A DNA stretch of 64,000 bases from Aureococcus anophagefferens (taxonomy: Eukaryota; Sar; Pelagophyceae; Pelagomonadales; Pelagomonadaceae). Both the position numbers and the translations under genes were made by a program. Shown here piece by piece: positions 48,849 through 57,924 of the stretch; the stretch's first letter is position 1, and every line of letters begins with the position of its first letter. The notes beneath the pieces were generated by a model, which made no database searches, was not told the origin of the DNA, and was given only the letters and a program-made list of their open reading frames with translations. The DNA lies in assembly GCF_000186865.1 (NCBI RefSeq), contig NW_008705573.1, positions 426,108-490,107 of the forward strand, given 5' to 3'.

Positions 48849-50291
48849 ATGGGCAGCCCAGAACGCGCGATGCTCCTCGCGCTGCTCTCGTGCCAGGCCG
48901 CTGCAAATGTCGCTGCAAATGATGCGACCTGGCACGAGAGCAGCGCGAATGATGCGACCTGGCGCGAGAGCAGCGCGACATCCGTTACCAACGCGACGCT
49001 GCGCTATCTCTCCGGCGGCGTCGTGCCCATCCTGAACGGCTCGACGCCGGGCATGGTGCCCAAAGTCGGCAACAACACGCTCGGCGTCGAGGACGGTACC
49101 ATCGTCGTCGTCGACGGCATGCTCCACATGTTCCCGACGGAGATGCACTGCGGCTGGACGAAGACGCGCGTCGTCCACTTCACCGCGCCGCTCGACGACA
49201 ACCTGACGTGGACGTTCCGCGGCGGCGTCACGCCCTACGGCCACGGCGTCTGCGACGTCGACGACCACCACGCGAAGCTCTGGAGCGGGTCGCCCCAGTG
49301 GGAGGCGCCGCGGCCCGGCGAGCCGGAGGGGCGGTGGTACATGTCGGTCGTGGGGTACAACGAGGACTGCGAGGACAAGGCGGGCGGCACGGACGGTCGC
49401 ATCCTCATGTTCCGCAGCGCGACCGCCGGCCGGGGCGGCATCGACGGCCCCTACGAGGAGCTCGACGACATCTTGAAAGCGGACGGGCTCGTGCCGATGG
49501 CGGGCGCCAGCGTCCTGCGGCCGTGACGATTTTCGAGAGCATTTGACCGGGGAAACGACGAACAATCGTCACCGACGTGCTTGGTAGGCGGGCGCCCAGG
49601 CCTGGGAGGACTGGGGCTACCCGCGAGGGCTGCCCTGCGCGTTCAAGACGGGGGGCAACAACTGCTCCTTCCCGGAGCGGATCGTCGAGGACGCCATCTG
49701 CTCGTTCTCGCCGTCGTACCATGCGCAGCGTCCGCCGACGGGCATGCTCGCCCGGACACGCGCATCGATAGGTACCGCAGCGCGCTCCCGGACGATCCGC
49801 CGGGCCGGCTCTGGGCGTTCTACGGGAGCGGCTGGGACACGGGCCAGTGCTACTCGGACGCCGGCGTGCTCGGCCCCTGGACGCGCGCGCCGACGGGCAA
49901 CCCGCGGCCCATCGGCAACTGGTCCGACGGCGGACCCGAGAACCCGCTGGTCTTCAAATCGCGGTCGGGCGTCTACCTCCTGATCTGGGCGGCGAATCTG
50001 CTCCAGGTCGAGCACGGCCTGGCCTTCGCGTGGTCCAAGGACGGCGTCAACTGGGAGGACAACACGGGCGGCGGCATCCGCACGGGCAAGGCCGGCTACA
50101 TGATCCCCGTGTCGCCGCCGGGGCACGTGGCCTTTCGCACGCCGCTCGCGCTCGTCGAGCACGAGGAGCGCGACAACTTCTTCACGTTATTCTTCACGGC
50201 GTTCGAGAACGACCACGCCAATCCGGCCGCGCCGATCGGCGGCTACGAGAACGCGTACGCGAGCGAAGTCGAGCTCGTGCTCACGTTCTAA
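48849..50291 (+). CDS. Secreted GH43-like five-bladed propeller protein
   Basis: Exons 48849-49499, 49588-49715 and 49772-50291 give 432 residues; all phases close. A signal peptide (MLLALLSCQAAA) precedes a short duplicated N-x-T/S-rich segment (ANDATWHESSANDATWRESS). The body shows propeller-style strands: GVEDGTIVVVDGMLHMFPTE, GRWYMSVVGYNEDCEDKAGG, GRLWAFYGSGWDTGQCYSDA, PENPLVFKSRSGVYLLIWAA, AFAWSKDGVNWEDNTGGG. This resembles glycoside hydrolase families 43/62/117-like proteins; catalytic acids cannot be assigned with confidence. It presumably acts on cell-wall or extracellular glycans. The last codons lie in a 34-bp tandem repeat. Confidence 0.65.
48878..48947. repeat. Perfect 20-bp inverted repeat at the signal peptide of the GH43-like gene
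   Basis: CGCGCTGCTCTCGTGCCAGG at 48878-48897 and its exact reverse complement CCTGGCACGAGAGCAGCGCG at 48928-48947, with a 30-base loop. Confidence 0.9.
48918..48977 (+). repeat. 30-bp direct tandem duplication, two copies
   Basis: Two adjacent copies of AATGATGCGACCTGGC(A/G) followed by CGAGAGCAGCGCG (48918-48947, 48948-48977), one mismatch. It adds ten in-frame residues. Confidence 0.9.
49500..49587 (+). mobile_element. Short introner-like intron (family C) with a perfect target duplication
   Basis: GC-AG intron. GCGGGCGC (49500-49507) then CAGCGTCCTGCGGCCG, ending GTGCTTGGTAG; GCGGGCGC again at 49588-49595. Splicing restores LVPMAGAQAWEDWG. Its two ends match the 3354-3432 intron nearly base for base. 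Confidence 0.88.
49716..49771 (+). mobile_element. Short family C-type intron
   Basis: GTACCATGCG then CAGCGTCCGCCGACG, ending ATCGATAG; right flank GTACCGCA. Splicing restores FSPSYRSALPDDP. The motif is two bases further in than usual, suggesting a small indel. Confidence 0.65.
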
Positions 50292-50395
50292 CGTGACTTC
50301 GGTCGAGCTCGTGCTCACGTTCTAACGTGACTTCGGTCGAGCTCGTGCTCGCGTTCGAACGTGACTGCGATCGGGCTCGTGCTCACAACGTTACT
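50268..50395. repeat. 34-bp tandem repeat, about four copies, between two convergent genes
   Basis: Units start at 50268, 50302, 50336 and about 50370 (last one degraded). The unit starts GTCGAGCTCGTGCTC and contains the inverted repeat CACGTT-CT-AACGTG. Unit 1 covers the stop codon of the GH43-like gene and the array ends at the stop of the next gene, so it fills the whole 99-bp gap. Confidence 0.9.
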
Positions 50396-51704
50396 TCGTC
50401 GCCCGCGTCGCGATGAGGAGGTCTCCGCGGATGTCGCGCTGGACCCGCAGCGTGTCGTCGAGGTAGAGGATGTCGCCCCAGCCCTCGCCGACGGGCGGCA
50501 GCGGCACCTTGGTGCCGCGCCACTGGAGGTAGCAGGACGAGAACTTGAAGTCGAAGCGCCGGCCCGCGGCGTCGTCCGGGCTCGGCGCGATGGACGAGCC
50601 GACGAAGAGCTTCGAGTCGTTGTCGAAGAGGACCGTGTTCTCGAGGTCGCCCGCGGCCACGTCGATGGTCTGGGACACGCCCGTGCAGGGCCCCGCGGCG
50701 AAGAGGCCCTTGTCCATGGCGAAGTTCAGCTCGCGCTCCGTCGTCCAGAGCAGGTCCCAGGCGCCGGAGAAGAGCGGGCTCTCCGCGGGGCGCGGCGTCG
50801 GGTTCGCGGCCTCGAGGAGCGCCAGGAGCTCGTCGAAGCGGTCCCGGTCGTCCATGACGCCGCTCGTCGTCGCGCGGCACAGGGCCAGGAGCTCGTCCTT
50901 CGGCGAGGGCGGCGCCGCGGCGGCGCCGTAGGTCGTCCGCAGGTAGTCGACGATGTCCGCGGACTCGCCGAGCGCGGCGCCCGTGTTCGGGTCGACGAGG
51001 TACGGGCACCGGCTGCTCCCGGCGAGCGCCTCGAGGGCCGCGCGGCGCGGGCTGCCCTTGCCCGCCGACCGCAGGACGTAGGGGATGTCGAGCTCGCACA
51101 GCGCCTCGCGCACGAGGCGGCAGAACTGGTTCCCGTCGTAGGAGTAGAGCTCGAGCAGCTTCGCCGGCGCCGCCGCGGGCGCCGCGGGCGACACGGCGGC
51201 GCCGCGGCCGAAGCGGAGCGCCGTCGCCGCGAGCGACGGCGCCGCGCCGCCGCCGTCCGCGAGCGCCTCCGGCGCCGCGCCGCGCTTGGCCGCGAGGTAC
51301 GCGACGATGGCCTCGGACTCGTAGAGCACCCGCTCGCCGTCGACGAGCAGCGGGAACTGCTCCTTGCCGCCGAGCGCCCTGGCCGCGGCGCGGTGCCGCG
51401 ACCCGCGGCCGCAGGGGTAGATCTCGACCTCGAGGTCCAGGGCCGTGACGGCCTCGCGCGCGCGCCGGCAGAACGGGCACGCCTCGAACTCGTAGAGCTT
51501 CGGCAGCGATTCCGGCGACTCGTAGGGCGCGAGGCCCTCGAGCACCGTCGTCGACTGGCCCACGGCGAAGGGCATGCGCGCCATGGACGCGAGCCCCGAC
51601 GTCGCGACGTCCAGCGGCGAGACGGCGAGGGACGAGGCGCCGGCGACCAGGAGCGGGAGCAGGCGAATGGTGGTGCGGCGCGCTGCGGGCAGCGGCGAGG
51701 GCAT
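50391..51704 (-). CDS. Fusion of two GST/glutaredoxin-like domains with a plastid-lipid-associated (fibrillin) domain
   Basis: The product is 437 residues, single exon. A hydrophobic N-terminus (IRLLPLLVAGASSLAVSP) suggests plastid or secretory targeting. Domain 1 (~65-135) is thioredoxin-fold: YEFEACPFCRRAREAVTALD, with CPFC, then QFPLLVDGERVLYESEAIVA. Domain 2 (~185-265) repeats it: ELYSYDGNQFCRLVREALCE, lacking the first Cys, then CPYLVDPNTGAALGESADIV. Domain 3 is PAP/fibrillin: SGAWDLLWTTERELNFAMDK and GVSQTIDVAAGDLENTVLFD, with FDFKFSSCYLQWRG near the end. Tandem GST_N proteins and fibrillins are each known in plastids; the fusion links thiol redox to lipid bodies or thylakoids (inference). 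Confidence 0.85.
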   Translation of the reverse strand: MPSPLPAARRTTIRLLPLLVAGASSLAVSPLDVATSGLASMARMPFAVGQSTTVLEGLAPYESPESLPKLYEFEACPFCRRAREAVTALDLEVEIYPCGRGSRHRAAARALGGKEQFPLLVDGERVLYESEAIVAYLAAKRGAAPEALADGGGAAPSLAATALRFGRGAAVSPAAPAAAPAKLLELYSYDGNQFCRLVREALCELDIPYVLRSAGKGSPRRAALEALAGSSRCPYLVDPNTGAALGESADIVDYLRTTYGAAAAPPSPKDELLALCRATTSGVMDDRDRFDELLALLEAANPTPRPAESPLFSGAWDLLWTTERELNFAMDKGLFAAGPCTGVSQTIDVAAGDLENTVLFDNDSKLFVGSSIAPSPDDAAGRRFDFKFSSCYLQWRGTKVPLPPVGEGWGDILYLDDTLRVQRDIRGDLLIATRATK

Positions 51705-51880
51705 TGTGGCGCTGCGCCGGTGCGCTGCGAGGAGCACTTTGCAGCAAGCACGACGATCGGCGGCAGCGCTCGTGGCCAGCTCAAAGCCGGAGACGACTGC
51801 CGCAGGATCGGCCAATCGCCGAATCCAAGGCCGCGATTGAACTCGTCGTCGTCGGCGCGGGCGTCCGCCGCGTCCATCAC

Positions 51881-52876
51881 GCGATGCCATCGACGCGGCT
51901 GCTCATGCAGCTCCTGGCGCTCGTCGCGACGGTGTCCGCCTACGCAGCGCCCTGCGACACGCCACCCCTGTTCCTGACGCGCGCGGCGCTGAGGTTCCTG
52001 TCCGTCGTCGCCACGGCGTCCGCCTTCTCGGCGACGAAGGCGCCGACGACCATCACCGAGTTCGGCGTGACGTCGAGCGACGGCTACCGCCTGAGCGTCC
52101 TCGAGGCGTCGGGCGCGGCGCCGCGGAGCCGCGCCGTGCTTTTGCTCCACGGGCGGACGTGGAGCAGCGAGCCCGTGTGGCGCGAGACGGGCGTGCTCGG
52201 CGCGCTCGGCGACCGGGACCACTACGCCATGGACTTCCGCGGCTTCGGCCGCACGCCGGAGCGCGGCGCGGATTCTCTATTAAGACCGTCGACGTGCGCC
52301 GACGACGTCCGGACCGTCGTCGCGGCGCTGCGGAGCCGGGGCTACGACGCCGTCGACGTCGTCGGCTGGAGCTACGGCGCCCTCGTCGCGCAGCTCGTCG
52401 CCGACGTTGCGGACCGGCTCGTGCTGTACGCGTCCGTCTGGGACGAGGCGGGCGAGTACTGCTCGGAGTTTAGCAAGTGGACGTGCGACGAGTTCGGCTG
52501 CTCGGCGCCGAACGCGCGGGGCCCGCAGAGCCTCGAGAACTGCCTGAGCGACTTCACGATCCCCGGGTCCATCTCCGAGGAGAAGGCCATGGCCTTCGGG
52601 CTGTGCGCGCTCGAGGCGGACCCGATCTGCGTCGACTGGGCGGACCTGCAGGAGTTCGAGGTCGACCTCGCCGCGATCACGTGCCCGACGCTCGTCGTCC
52701 ACGGCGACCGCGACCCCGAGGCGCCCGTGAAGGAGCAGCGGGCCCTCTTTGCGAAGCTCGGCGCGGCTCGGAAGGAGTTCGCGACCATCGACACCGCGGA
52801 CCACGTCGCCCACGTCCTCGACACGTCCCGGGACGCGTGGACGAAGACGGTGACGGCCTTCCTCGATAGCGCGTAA
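51881..52876 (+). CDS. Secretory or organellar alpha/beta hydrolase
   Basis: The product is 331 residues. The N-terminus is hydrophobic (MQLLALVATVSAYAAPC, then FLSVVATASAFSATKAP), the second stretch ending in Ala-Phe-Ser as in plastid bipartite signals. Core motifs: VLLLHGRTWSSEPVWRETGV (oxyanion loop), MDFRGFGRTPE, nucleophile elbow DVVGWSYGALVAQL (G-W-S-Y-G), acid VVHGDRDPEAPV and His in IDTADHVAHVLDTS. All three catalytic residues are present. The substrate is unknown. It is a single exon; divergent from the fusion gene with 176 bp between starts. Confidence 0.87.
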   Translation, partial: AMPSTRLLMQLLALVATVSAYAAPCDTPPLFLTRAALRFLSVVATASAFSATKAPTTITEFGVTSSDGYRLSVLEASGAAPRSRAVLLLHGRTWSSEPVWRETGVLGALGDRDHYAMDFRGFGRTPERGADSLLRPSTCADDVRTVVAALRSRGYDAVDVVGWSYGALVAQLVADVADRLVLYASVWDEAGEYCSEFSKWTCDEFGCSAPNARGPQSLENCLSDFTIPGSISEEKAMAFGLCALEADPICVDWADLQEFEVDLAAITCPTLVVHGDRDPEAPVKEQRALFAKLGAARKEFATIDTADHVAHVLDTSRDAWTKTVTAFLDSA

Positions 52877-52946
52877 CAATTCACATAGCCCCGCGCCGCC
52901 GGCGACGACGAAGGCGGCCAGCCTCGACGGCGCGTAAGAGTCCGCG

Positions 52947-54573
52947 TCACCTTAGCCCCGCGCCGCCGGCGAAGACGGGGTCCCAGCGGCGGACGTCGCG
53001 GTGCTTGCCGACGAGCGCGCCCCGGCCCGCGTCCGCGCGCGCGTCGAAGACGCTCCAGATCATGAGGACCTCGTCGGAGCCCACGGACGCGACGCGCGAG
53101 AAGTCCGGCGACTGCGCGAGCGCGAGCACGCGCGCCGTGTGCTTGCGCATCTCGATGAGCTTGTCCAGGGACCGTTTCGCCGCGTCCCAGCGCCAGACGC
53201 AGAGCTGGTTCTGCGAGAAGCCGTGCGACGACAGGAGCTGGCCCGTGTCCTTGGACCACGCGAGGCCCGTGACCTGCGTGCCTGTCGCTTTCGACTCGAG
53301 CACGGCGCCCGACGACGCGTTCCAGAGCTTCACGGTCTGGTCCAGCGTGCCGCCGCCCGTCGCGAGGAGCGACCGCTTGTCCGGGGACCAGGCGATGGCC
53401 TTGACGGCCGCGGCGTGGGCCTTGGAGGCGACGCGGGGCTCCGGCCGCGAGCAGCGCGCGTCCCAGAGGCACAGCAGGTTCTCGTTGCCGCCGGAGGCGA
53501 GCGTCCGCCCGTCGGGGCTCCACGCCAACCCGCAGACCTCCTGCGTGTGCTTGGACCGCAGCGCCGTCTTCGGGAAGCCGGGGCACCGCAGGTCCAGGTC
53601 CCAGATGCAGCTGTCGCGCGACCCCGTCGTCAGCGTCCGCGTCTCCGGGTTCCACGCGAGGACGCCGCAGCGGCCGTCGTGGACCCAGCCCAGATCGCGC
53701 ACGGGCGCGCCCGTCTCGAAGTCGAAGACCATGAGCGCCGCGTCGCCGCCGCCGTGCGCCGCGACGGCGACGTGGTCGCCGCGCGGCGCCCAGGAAACGG
53801 CCGTGACGTCGTCGCCCATGTCGCAGAGCCGCCGCACGCTGCGGTCCGTCGAAAAGGCGTAGTTCGTGCGCACCGCGTCCATCGTGTAGACCTAAGGGGT
53901 GCGTCGATCTTTCCCAGCCAAAATCTCTCGAACGTCGTCGCGGGACGCCGGCGGAGACGTCGGAGCCCAGGCCGATGGCGATGTGGTCCTTCGCGCTCCA
54001 CGACAGCACGTTGCAGTAGAAGTCGTCGTTGATGTCCGGCGCGTCCAGGATCGCGTGGGGCACGGCGCTGAAGTTCGACGCGAGGGGCTGCGTCCGAGGG
54101 GTCGCGGGGCCCGCGCCGAACGCCGGCTCCGTCGCGCGCGAGCCCGCGGGCGCCGCGAAGACGCGCGCCTTCTGCGGGCTGAGGAGCGCCGACAGCGCCG
54201 ACGCCCGCTTCTCGCGGTCGTCGCGCTCGACGGAGAAGTGCGCGGCGCCGCTGCGGAGCGCCTCGAAGCGCGCGGCGCCGTCGTCGCGCCGCGGCTCGGG
54301 CGCGAGCGTCGCCCGCGCGCGCGACTCGCGGCACGCGCGCTCGACGTCGACGCCGATGGACGGCACGAAGCGATCGTCGGGCGTGACGACGTGCGTGCGC
54401 TTCGCGTCGGTGGAGTGCGCGCCGTCGACGGACCGCGGCCGCTTTTTCGACACCGTGCGCAGCGCGTCGTTCGCGCCGCCGTCGTCGCCGCGCGCGCGTG
54501 CGCGCTGCGGGCTCAGCAACACGTCCGTTTCCACCCAATTCGTCTCCATCCTGCAGCCAACGGCGTCGTCCAT
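52947..54573 (-). CDS. Cdc20/Cdh1-family WD40 activator of the anaphase-promoting complex
   Basis: Exons 54573-53959 and 53891-52947 give 519 residues. The N-terminal half has a C-box-like DDRFVPSIG and a SALLSPQKARVF segment. The family signature AILDAPDINDDFYCNVLSWS leads into seven WD40 repeats, e.g. VTAVSWAPRGDHVAVAAHGG, GLAWSPDGRTLASGGNENLL, AIAWSPDKRSLLATGGGTLD. The C-terminus is Leu-Arg instead of the usual Ile-Arg tail that docks on the APC/C. It selects cell-cycle proteins for ubiquitination. Cdc20 and Cdh1 cannot be separated by eye. The intron interrupts the first blade and splicing restores GLGSDVYTMDA. Confidence 0.92.
53892..53958 (-). mobile_element. Short family C-type intron in the Cdc20/Cdh1 gene
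   Basis: Sense strand: GTCTCCGC then CGGCGTCCCGCGACGACG, TTCGAGAGATTTTGGCTGGG, ending CCCCTTAG; right flank GTCTACAC (6 of 8). Phase 0 at both ends. A donor 12 bases later is also in frame but gives a poorer match to the WD40 family. Confidence 0.75.
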
Positions 54574-54683
54574 ATCGATTGAGCAGTCGGGCCGATTTGG
54601 TGCACCTTTGCAACGGGCGGACCCGTCGCGCCTCGTCCGCGACGCCGGACTCCGCCAGAAGCCCACAAGCCACTAGGATTACC

Positions 54684-56384
54684 TCACGAGACGACATCCA
54701 CGTCCACGGAAAACCGATGGCCGTCGACGTCCGCGACCGCGAGCACGTAGGGCGCGCCGTCGACCGCCGCCGGCGCGTCGACCTCGAACGCGGCCTCGCG
54801 GAAATGCGCCGGAAACTGGAGCTCGCCGCTCGCCACGACGCCCCCGGCGGCCGTCTCGAGGCTCCAGGAGCCCGGCGCCTGGGCGTTGCGCTTGAAGGGC
54901 GCGTGCGCGAAAAACGAGAGCCGCGAGCCGTCGAGCGTCGCGCGAGACGCGCGCGGACCGTCGTAGAAGTGCTCCGCGGAGTAGACCTTCCAGCCCGCGC
55001 GCACGAGCCGCTCGCAGCCGTCGTCCTCGATGCGCTCGCAGGCGCCGACGAAGCGGCCCGTGTTGGAAAACTCGAGCGACCACGCGACGTCCTTCTCCGG
55101 CGTGATTTGGACGAGCTGCGCGTCGAACGCTATTCCGTCGGCCGGCGCGAGGTGCCGCGGCCACCACGTCGCCAGCACGTTGCCGTCGGGGAGCAGGTCC
55201 GCGTCCCCGAAGACCTCGGCGTAGCCCGCGGGGAACCGCGCGGCCGTCGGGTAGCCGTCGACGGGGGAGTAGGACCACGCCAGCGTCGCCGTGCCCGCGG
55301 CCGCGTCGATGGCCACGCGCTTCACGCTGGAGATCTCCGGGAAGGGCCCGCCCCGGGCGTTGTCGAAGAGGAGCAGCGTCGACTCGCCGAAGAGCTCCGC
55401 GTTGTGCTGCCCGTACCACAGGCTCTCGACCGCGTCGCCCGCTTCGTCGATCAATTTGAGCGTCGAGTTCGCGCCGCCGGCGACCCAGACGGGCGCGCCC
55501 GCCGCCAGGTCCCACAATAGGACGCTGTCGCTGTCGCGGCAGCTCACGAGAACGAGCGTGTCCTCTTTAAGGAGCTGCGCGTGGTTCGCGTCGACGCAGC
55601 CGTCCACGGAGTGCTTCTCGAGCGTCGCGCCGTCGCGCGCCCGCCGCTTCTGCACGCCCCAGACCGCGGGCGACCAGTAGGCGTCGTCCTCGCCGCCGTC
55701 GTTGCCCCAGGCGAGCTGGACGTCGTGGCTCGACTCCGCGATCAACTCGTTGAGCGGTTCCGGCGCGGCGCCGTCGGAAAAGTCCCAGACGTAGGGCCGG
55801 CCCGCCTCCTCGTCCCAGACGTTCGAGTAGGCGAGCACCGTCGTCGCGCTCGCGAGCTTCACGGCGTCGAAGTGCGTCGACCCGGGGCCGTCGTCGAGGC
55901 CGTCCGTCGGCGCGGCCGCGAGCAACGTCCCGTCGCCGCGGAAGACGACGAGGTAGCTCGCGTACACGGACCGCGACGCCTCGGGCAGGTAGAGCGCGAA
56001 GGCGACGCGGAAATCGGCGGCGTCGCCCCGGAGCCGCGACGGCGAGAAGCGCGCCGTCGTCGCCGCGGGGAGGTATTGCTCCGCGGCGTCGTCGTCGCTC
56101 ACGTTCCGCGCGCGGAAGAAGTCGCGGACCGCGGGGACCGCCAAAAATGCGCGCCCGGGCGACGTGCAGGTCACGTAGTCGCCGTCGCCGTCGGCGACGC
56201 ACCGGGGCGCCGACTCGGCGGCCGCGGTGGCGAGGCCCGCGGGGCGGGGCGTGCGGAGGGCGACGACGGCGACGGCGACGGTCACGAGGACGCCCGACGT
56301 GACCAGGATGCCCCGCCGGCGGGGGATGGCGCCGTCGTCGTTGATCTCCGTGTAGGGCGCGTCCCGAAACGGATAGAGCCACAT
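54684..56384 (-). CDS. Arylsulfotransferase (ASST)-like type II membrane protein
   Basis: The product is 566 residues from the ATG at 56384. A short cytoplasmic tail is followed by one span (GILVTSGVLVTVAVAVVAL). The luminal part has propeller strands: VDANHAQLLKEDTLVLVSCR, LWDLAAGAPVWVAGGANST, LWYGQHNAELFGESTLLLFD (the Q-H-[DN]-A...L-F-D-N signature of arylsulfotransferase_2), DADLLPDGNVLATWWPRH. The family moves sulfate between phenolic compounds without PAPS, or has lost catalysis. In bacteria the active His sits in an N-H-D/Q-H motif; here N-H-A and Q-H-N are candidates. It is divergent from the orphan gene at 56531. Confidence 0.78.
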   Translation of the reverse strand: MWLYPFRDAPYTEINDDGAIPRRRGILVTSGVLVTVAVAVVALRTPRPAGLATAAAESAPRCVADGDGDYVTCTSPGRAFLAVPAVRDFFRARNVSDDDAAEQYLPAATTARFSPSRLRGDAADFRVAFALYLPEASRSVYASYLVVFRGDGTLLAAAPTDGLDDGPGSTHFDAVKLASATTVLAYSNVWDEEAGRPYVWDFSDGAAPEPLNELIAESSHDVQLAWGNDGGEDDAYWSPAVWGVQKRRARDGATLEKHSVDGCVDANHAQLLKEDTLVLVSCRDSDSVLLWDLAAGAPVWVAGGANSTLKLIDEAGDAVESLWYGQHNAELFGESTLLLFDNARGGPFPEISSVKRVAIDAAAGTATLAWSYSPVDGYPTAARFPAGYAEVFGDADLLPDGNVLATWWPRHLAPADGIAFDAQLVQITPEKDVAWSLEFSNTGRFVGACERIEDDGCERLVRAGWKVYSAEHFYDGPRASRATLDGSRLSFFAHAPFKRNAQAPGSWSLETAAGGVVASGELQFPAHFREAAFEVDAPAAVDGAPYVLAVADVDGHRFSVDVDVVS

Positions 56385-56530
56385 CTCTTTGTGGCGGCGC
56401 GGCGCCCTCGACGATGAGGCGTATGCCAAAGCGTCGAGGTCGAGGCGGCGGGCGCCCGGGCGCCGGCGGACCAGTCCCGACTGGTCGGAGGCCCGGTTGT
56501 GGCAGAAGTGCCGTGGAAAGCGATGGGACC

Positions 56531-57778
56531 ATGAAGTTCGTCGTCGCGCCGCTCCTCGTGGTCGCCATGGGGAATAGCCTCAGCGACGTCGCCGCAGAAA
56601 CCGCCGCGAACGCCTCGTTCCCCCTCGCCGACGTGACGACGCTCGACGCGCCCCTGGCGCTCCGGATCACGGGGAGCGGCGCGGCGGACGGGCGCTACCT
56701 CCTCCGAGAAGGTGTTCCCGTCGCGGGCCTCCGCTGCGCGAAACGCGACGGCGTCTACTGGGAGAACGAGGCCAACGCGTACGTGCTCGAGGCGCGCGAC
56801 GGCTCGGCGACGAAATGGTCGATCGCGAATGCCACCGACGCCGCCGCCGACGCGTGGCTCTACGGCTCCGACTCGGCCGGGTGCGACCCGACCGAGTTCG
56901 CCTGGCTCCCGAACGCGGGCGTCGACGGACACGTCAGCGTCGACCGCGCGCGCGCGGACTGCTACTACGAGACCCGCCATTACGAGACCTGGAACTCGCC
57001 CTGGGGCTCCTTCGGGATCGCCACGAAGGTCGTCGAGAGCAAGTATCTGGTGTGCGGCATCGACAAGGAAGCGCGGCTCTTCACCACGACCGTCGGGCGC
57101 GAGGTGCACCAGGGGAAGAAGGGCGACGAGCAGCCGCGCGCGTTCTTCGCGGGCGAACTCTGCGCCGCGACGGACGAGCCGTCCGCCGCGGCGTGCGTCG
57201 ACGCGCTCTGCTCCGGGGAGCCCGCGGAAGGCCGGGGCACGTGCCCGGGACGCGTCGACCGCTCCGTCAGGGGGGGCACGGACAAGAAGTCGAAGGGCGT
57301 GAGCCAATTGACGATCACGGTGATTACCGCGTTGTTCGTCGCGGGGCTCTTCCTCGCGGCGGCGACGCGCGCGTCCTGCTCGCTCCGCGTCGCCGAGCAC
57401 CGGCGCAGGCAGAAGATCCACCCCCTCGGCGGGGAGGACGAGCACCCCGTCTACCCGTCGCTCGAGCGCGTCCGCCGCGCGCGCGTCGAGGGCCGGGACC
57501 TGGGGGACGGCGACTGGGATCCGCGGCTGACTCCCGAGGCCGTCGCCGTGCGGCGCCGCGGCGATCCGCGGCACATCGACCTCGTCGAGGCCAGGCTGGC
57601 GATCGCGGCGGCGCGCGGAGAGGACGCGGCGCCTCTTCCGGGTCGCGAAGAGGCGCCTCCGCGGCTCACGATCGTCGAGGCCCTCGCCGGCGGCCGCCTC
57701 CGCGCGCGCGGCGCGCACGAAGACGACGCCGCTGCCTCCCCTCCCGCGCAAGTACCCGCGCGCGAGGAACCTGTATAA
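56531..57778 (+). CDS. Orphan type I membrane protein, paralogue 1
   Basis: The product is 415 residues. Signal peptide MKFVVAPLLVVAMGNSLS; one copy of an ~85-residue module: LALRITGSGAADGRYLLREG, CAKRDGVYWENEANAYVLEA, AWLYGSDSAGCDPTEFAWLP. Then ARADCYYETRHYETW and a second Cys-rich part (GELCAATDEPSAAACVDALC). A span (LTITVITALFVAGLFLAAAT) and a basic tail with YPSLERVRRARVEGRD follow. I know no family for this module; the W-x-Y-G-S-D...G-C-D-P pattern is its clearest mark. Its neighbour is a tandem duplicate. An extracellular ligand-binding role is possible but unproven. Confidence 0.75.
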   Translation: MKFVVAPLLVVAMGNSLSDVAAETAANASFPLADVTTLDAPLALRITGSGAADGRYLLREGVPVAGLRCAKRDGVYWENEANAYVLEARDGSATKWSIANATDAAADAWLYGSDSAGCDPTEFAWLPNAGVDGHVSVDRARADCYYETRHYETWNSPWGSFGIATKVVESKYLVCGIDKEARLFTTTVGREVHQGKKGDEQPRAFFAGELCAATDEPSAAACVDALCSGEPAEGRGTCPGRVDRSVRGGTDKKSKGVSQLTITVITALFVAGLFLAAATRASCSLRVAEHRRRQKIHPLGGEDEHPVYPSLERVRRARVEGRDLGDGDWDPRLTPEAVAVRRRGDPRHIDLVEARLAIAAARGEDAAPLPGREEAPPRLTIVEALAGGRLRARGAHEDDAAASPPAQVPAREEPV

Positions 57779-57780
57779 AA
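57773..57780 (+). promoter_or_regulatory. TATA-box candidate for paralogue 2
   Basis: GTATAAAA, about 145 bp before the ATG at 57925, overlapping the stop codon of paralogue 1 (the TAA is inside it). Confidence 0.4.
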
Positions 57781-57924
57781 TGCGTGTATTTTTCGGCGGG
57801 AGTCCTGCACGGCACCATGGGTTCAATTTGTGAGCGACTCTCATTGACGGAGATTTCACCTGTGTCACACTCGGATCCGCCGAGCATCGCGTCGATTCAT
57901 TTTCCCGGCATGGTTCAAACCTCG

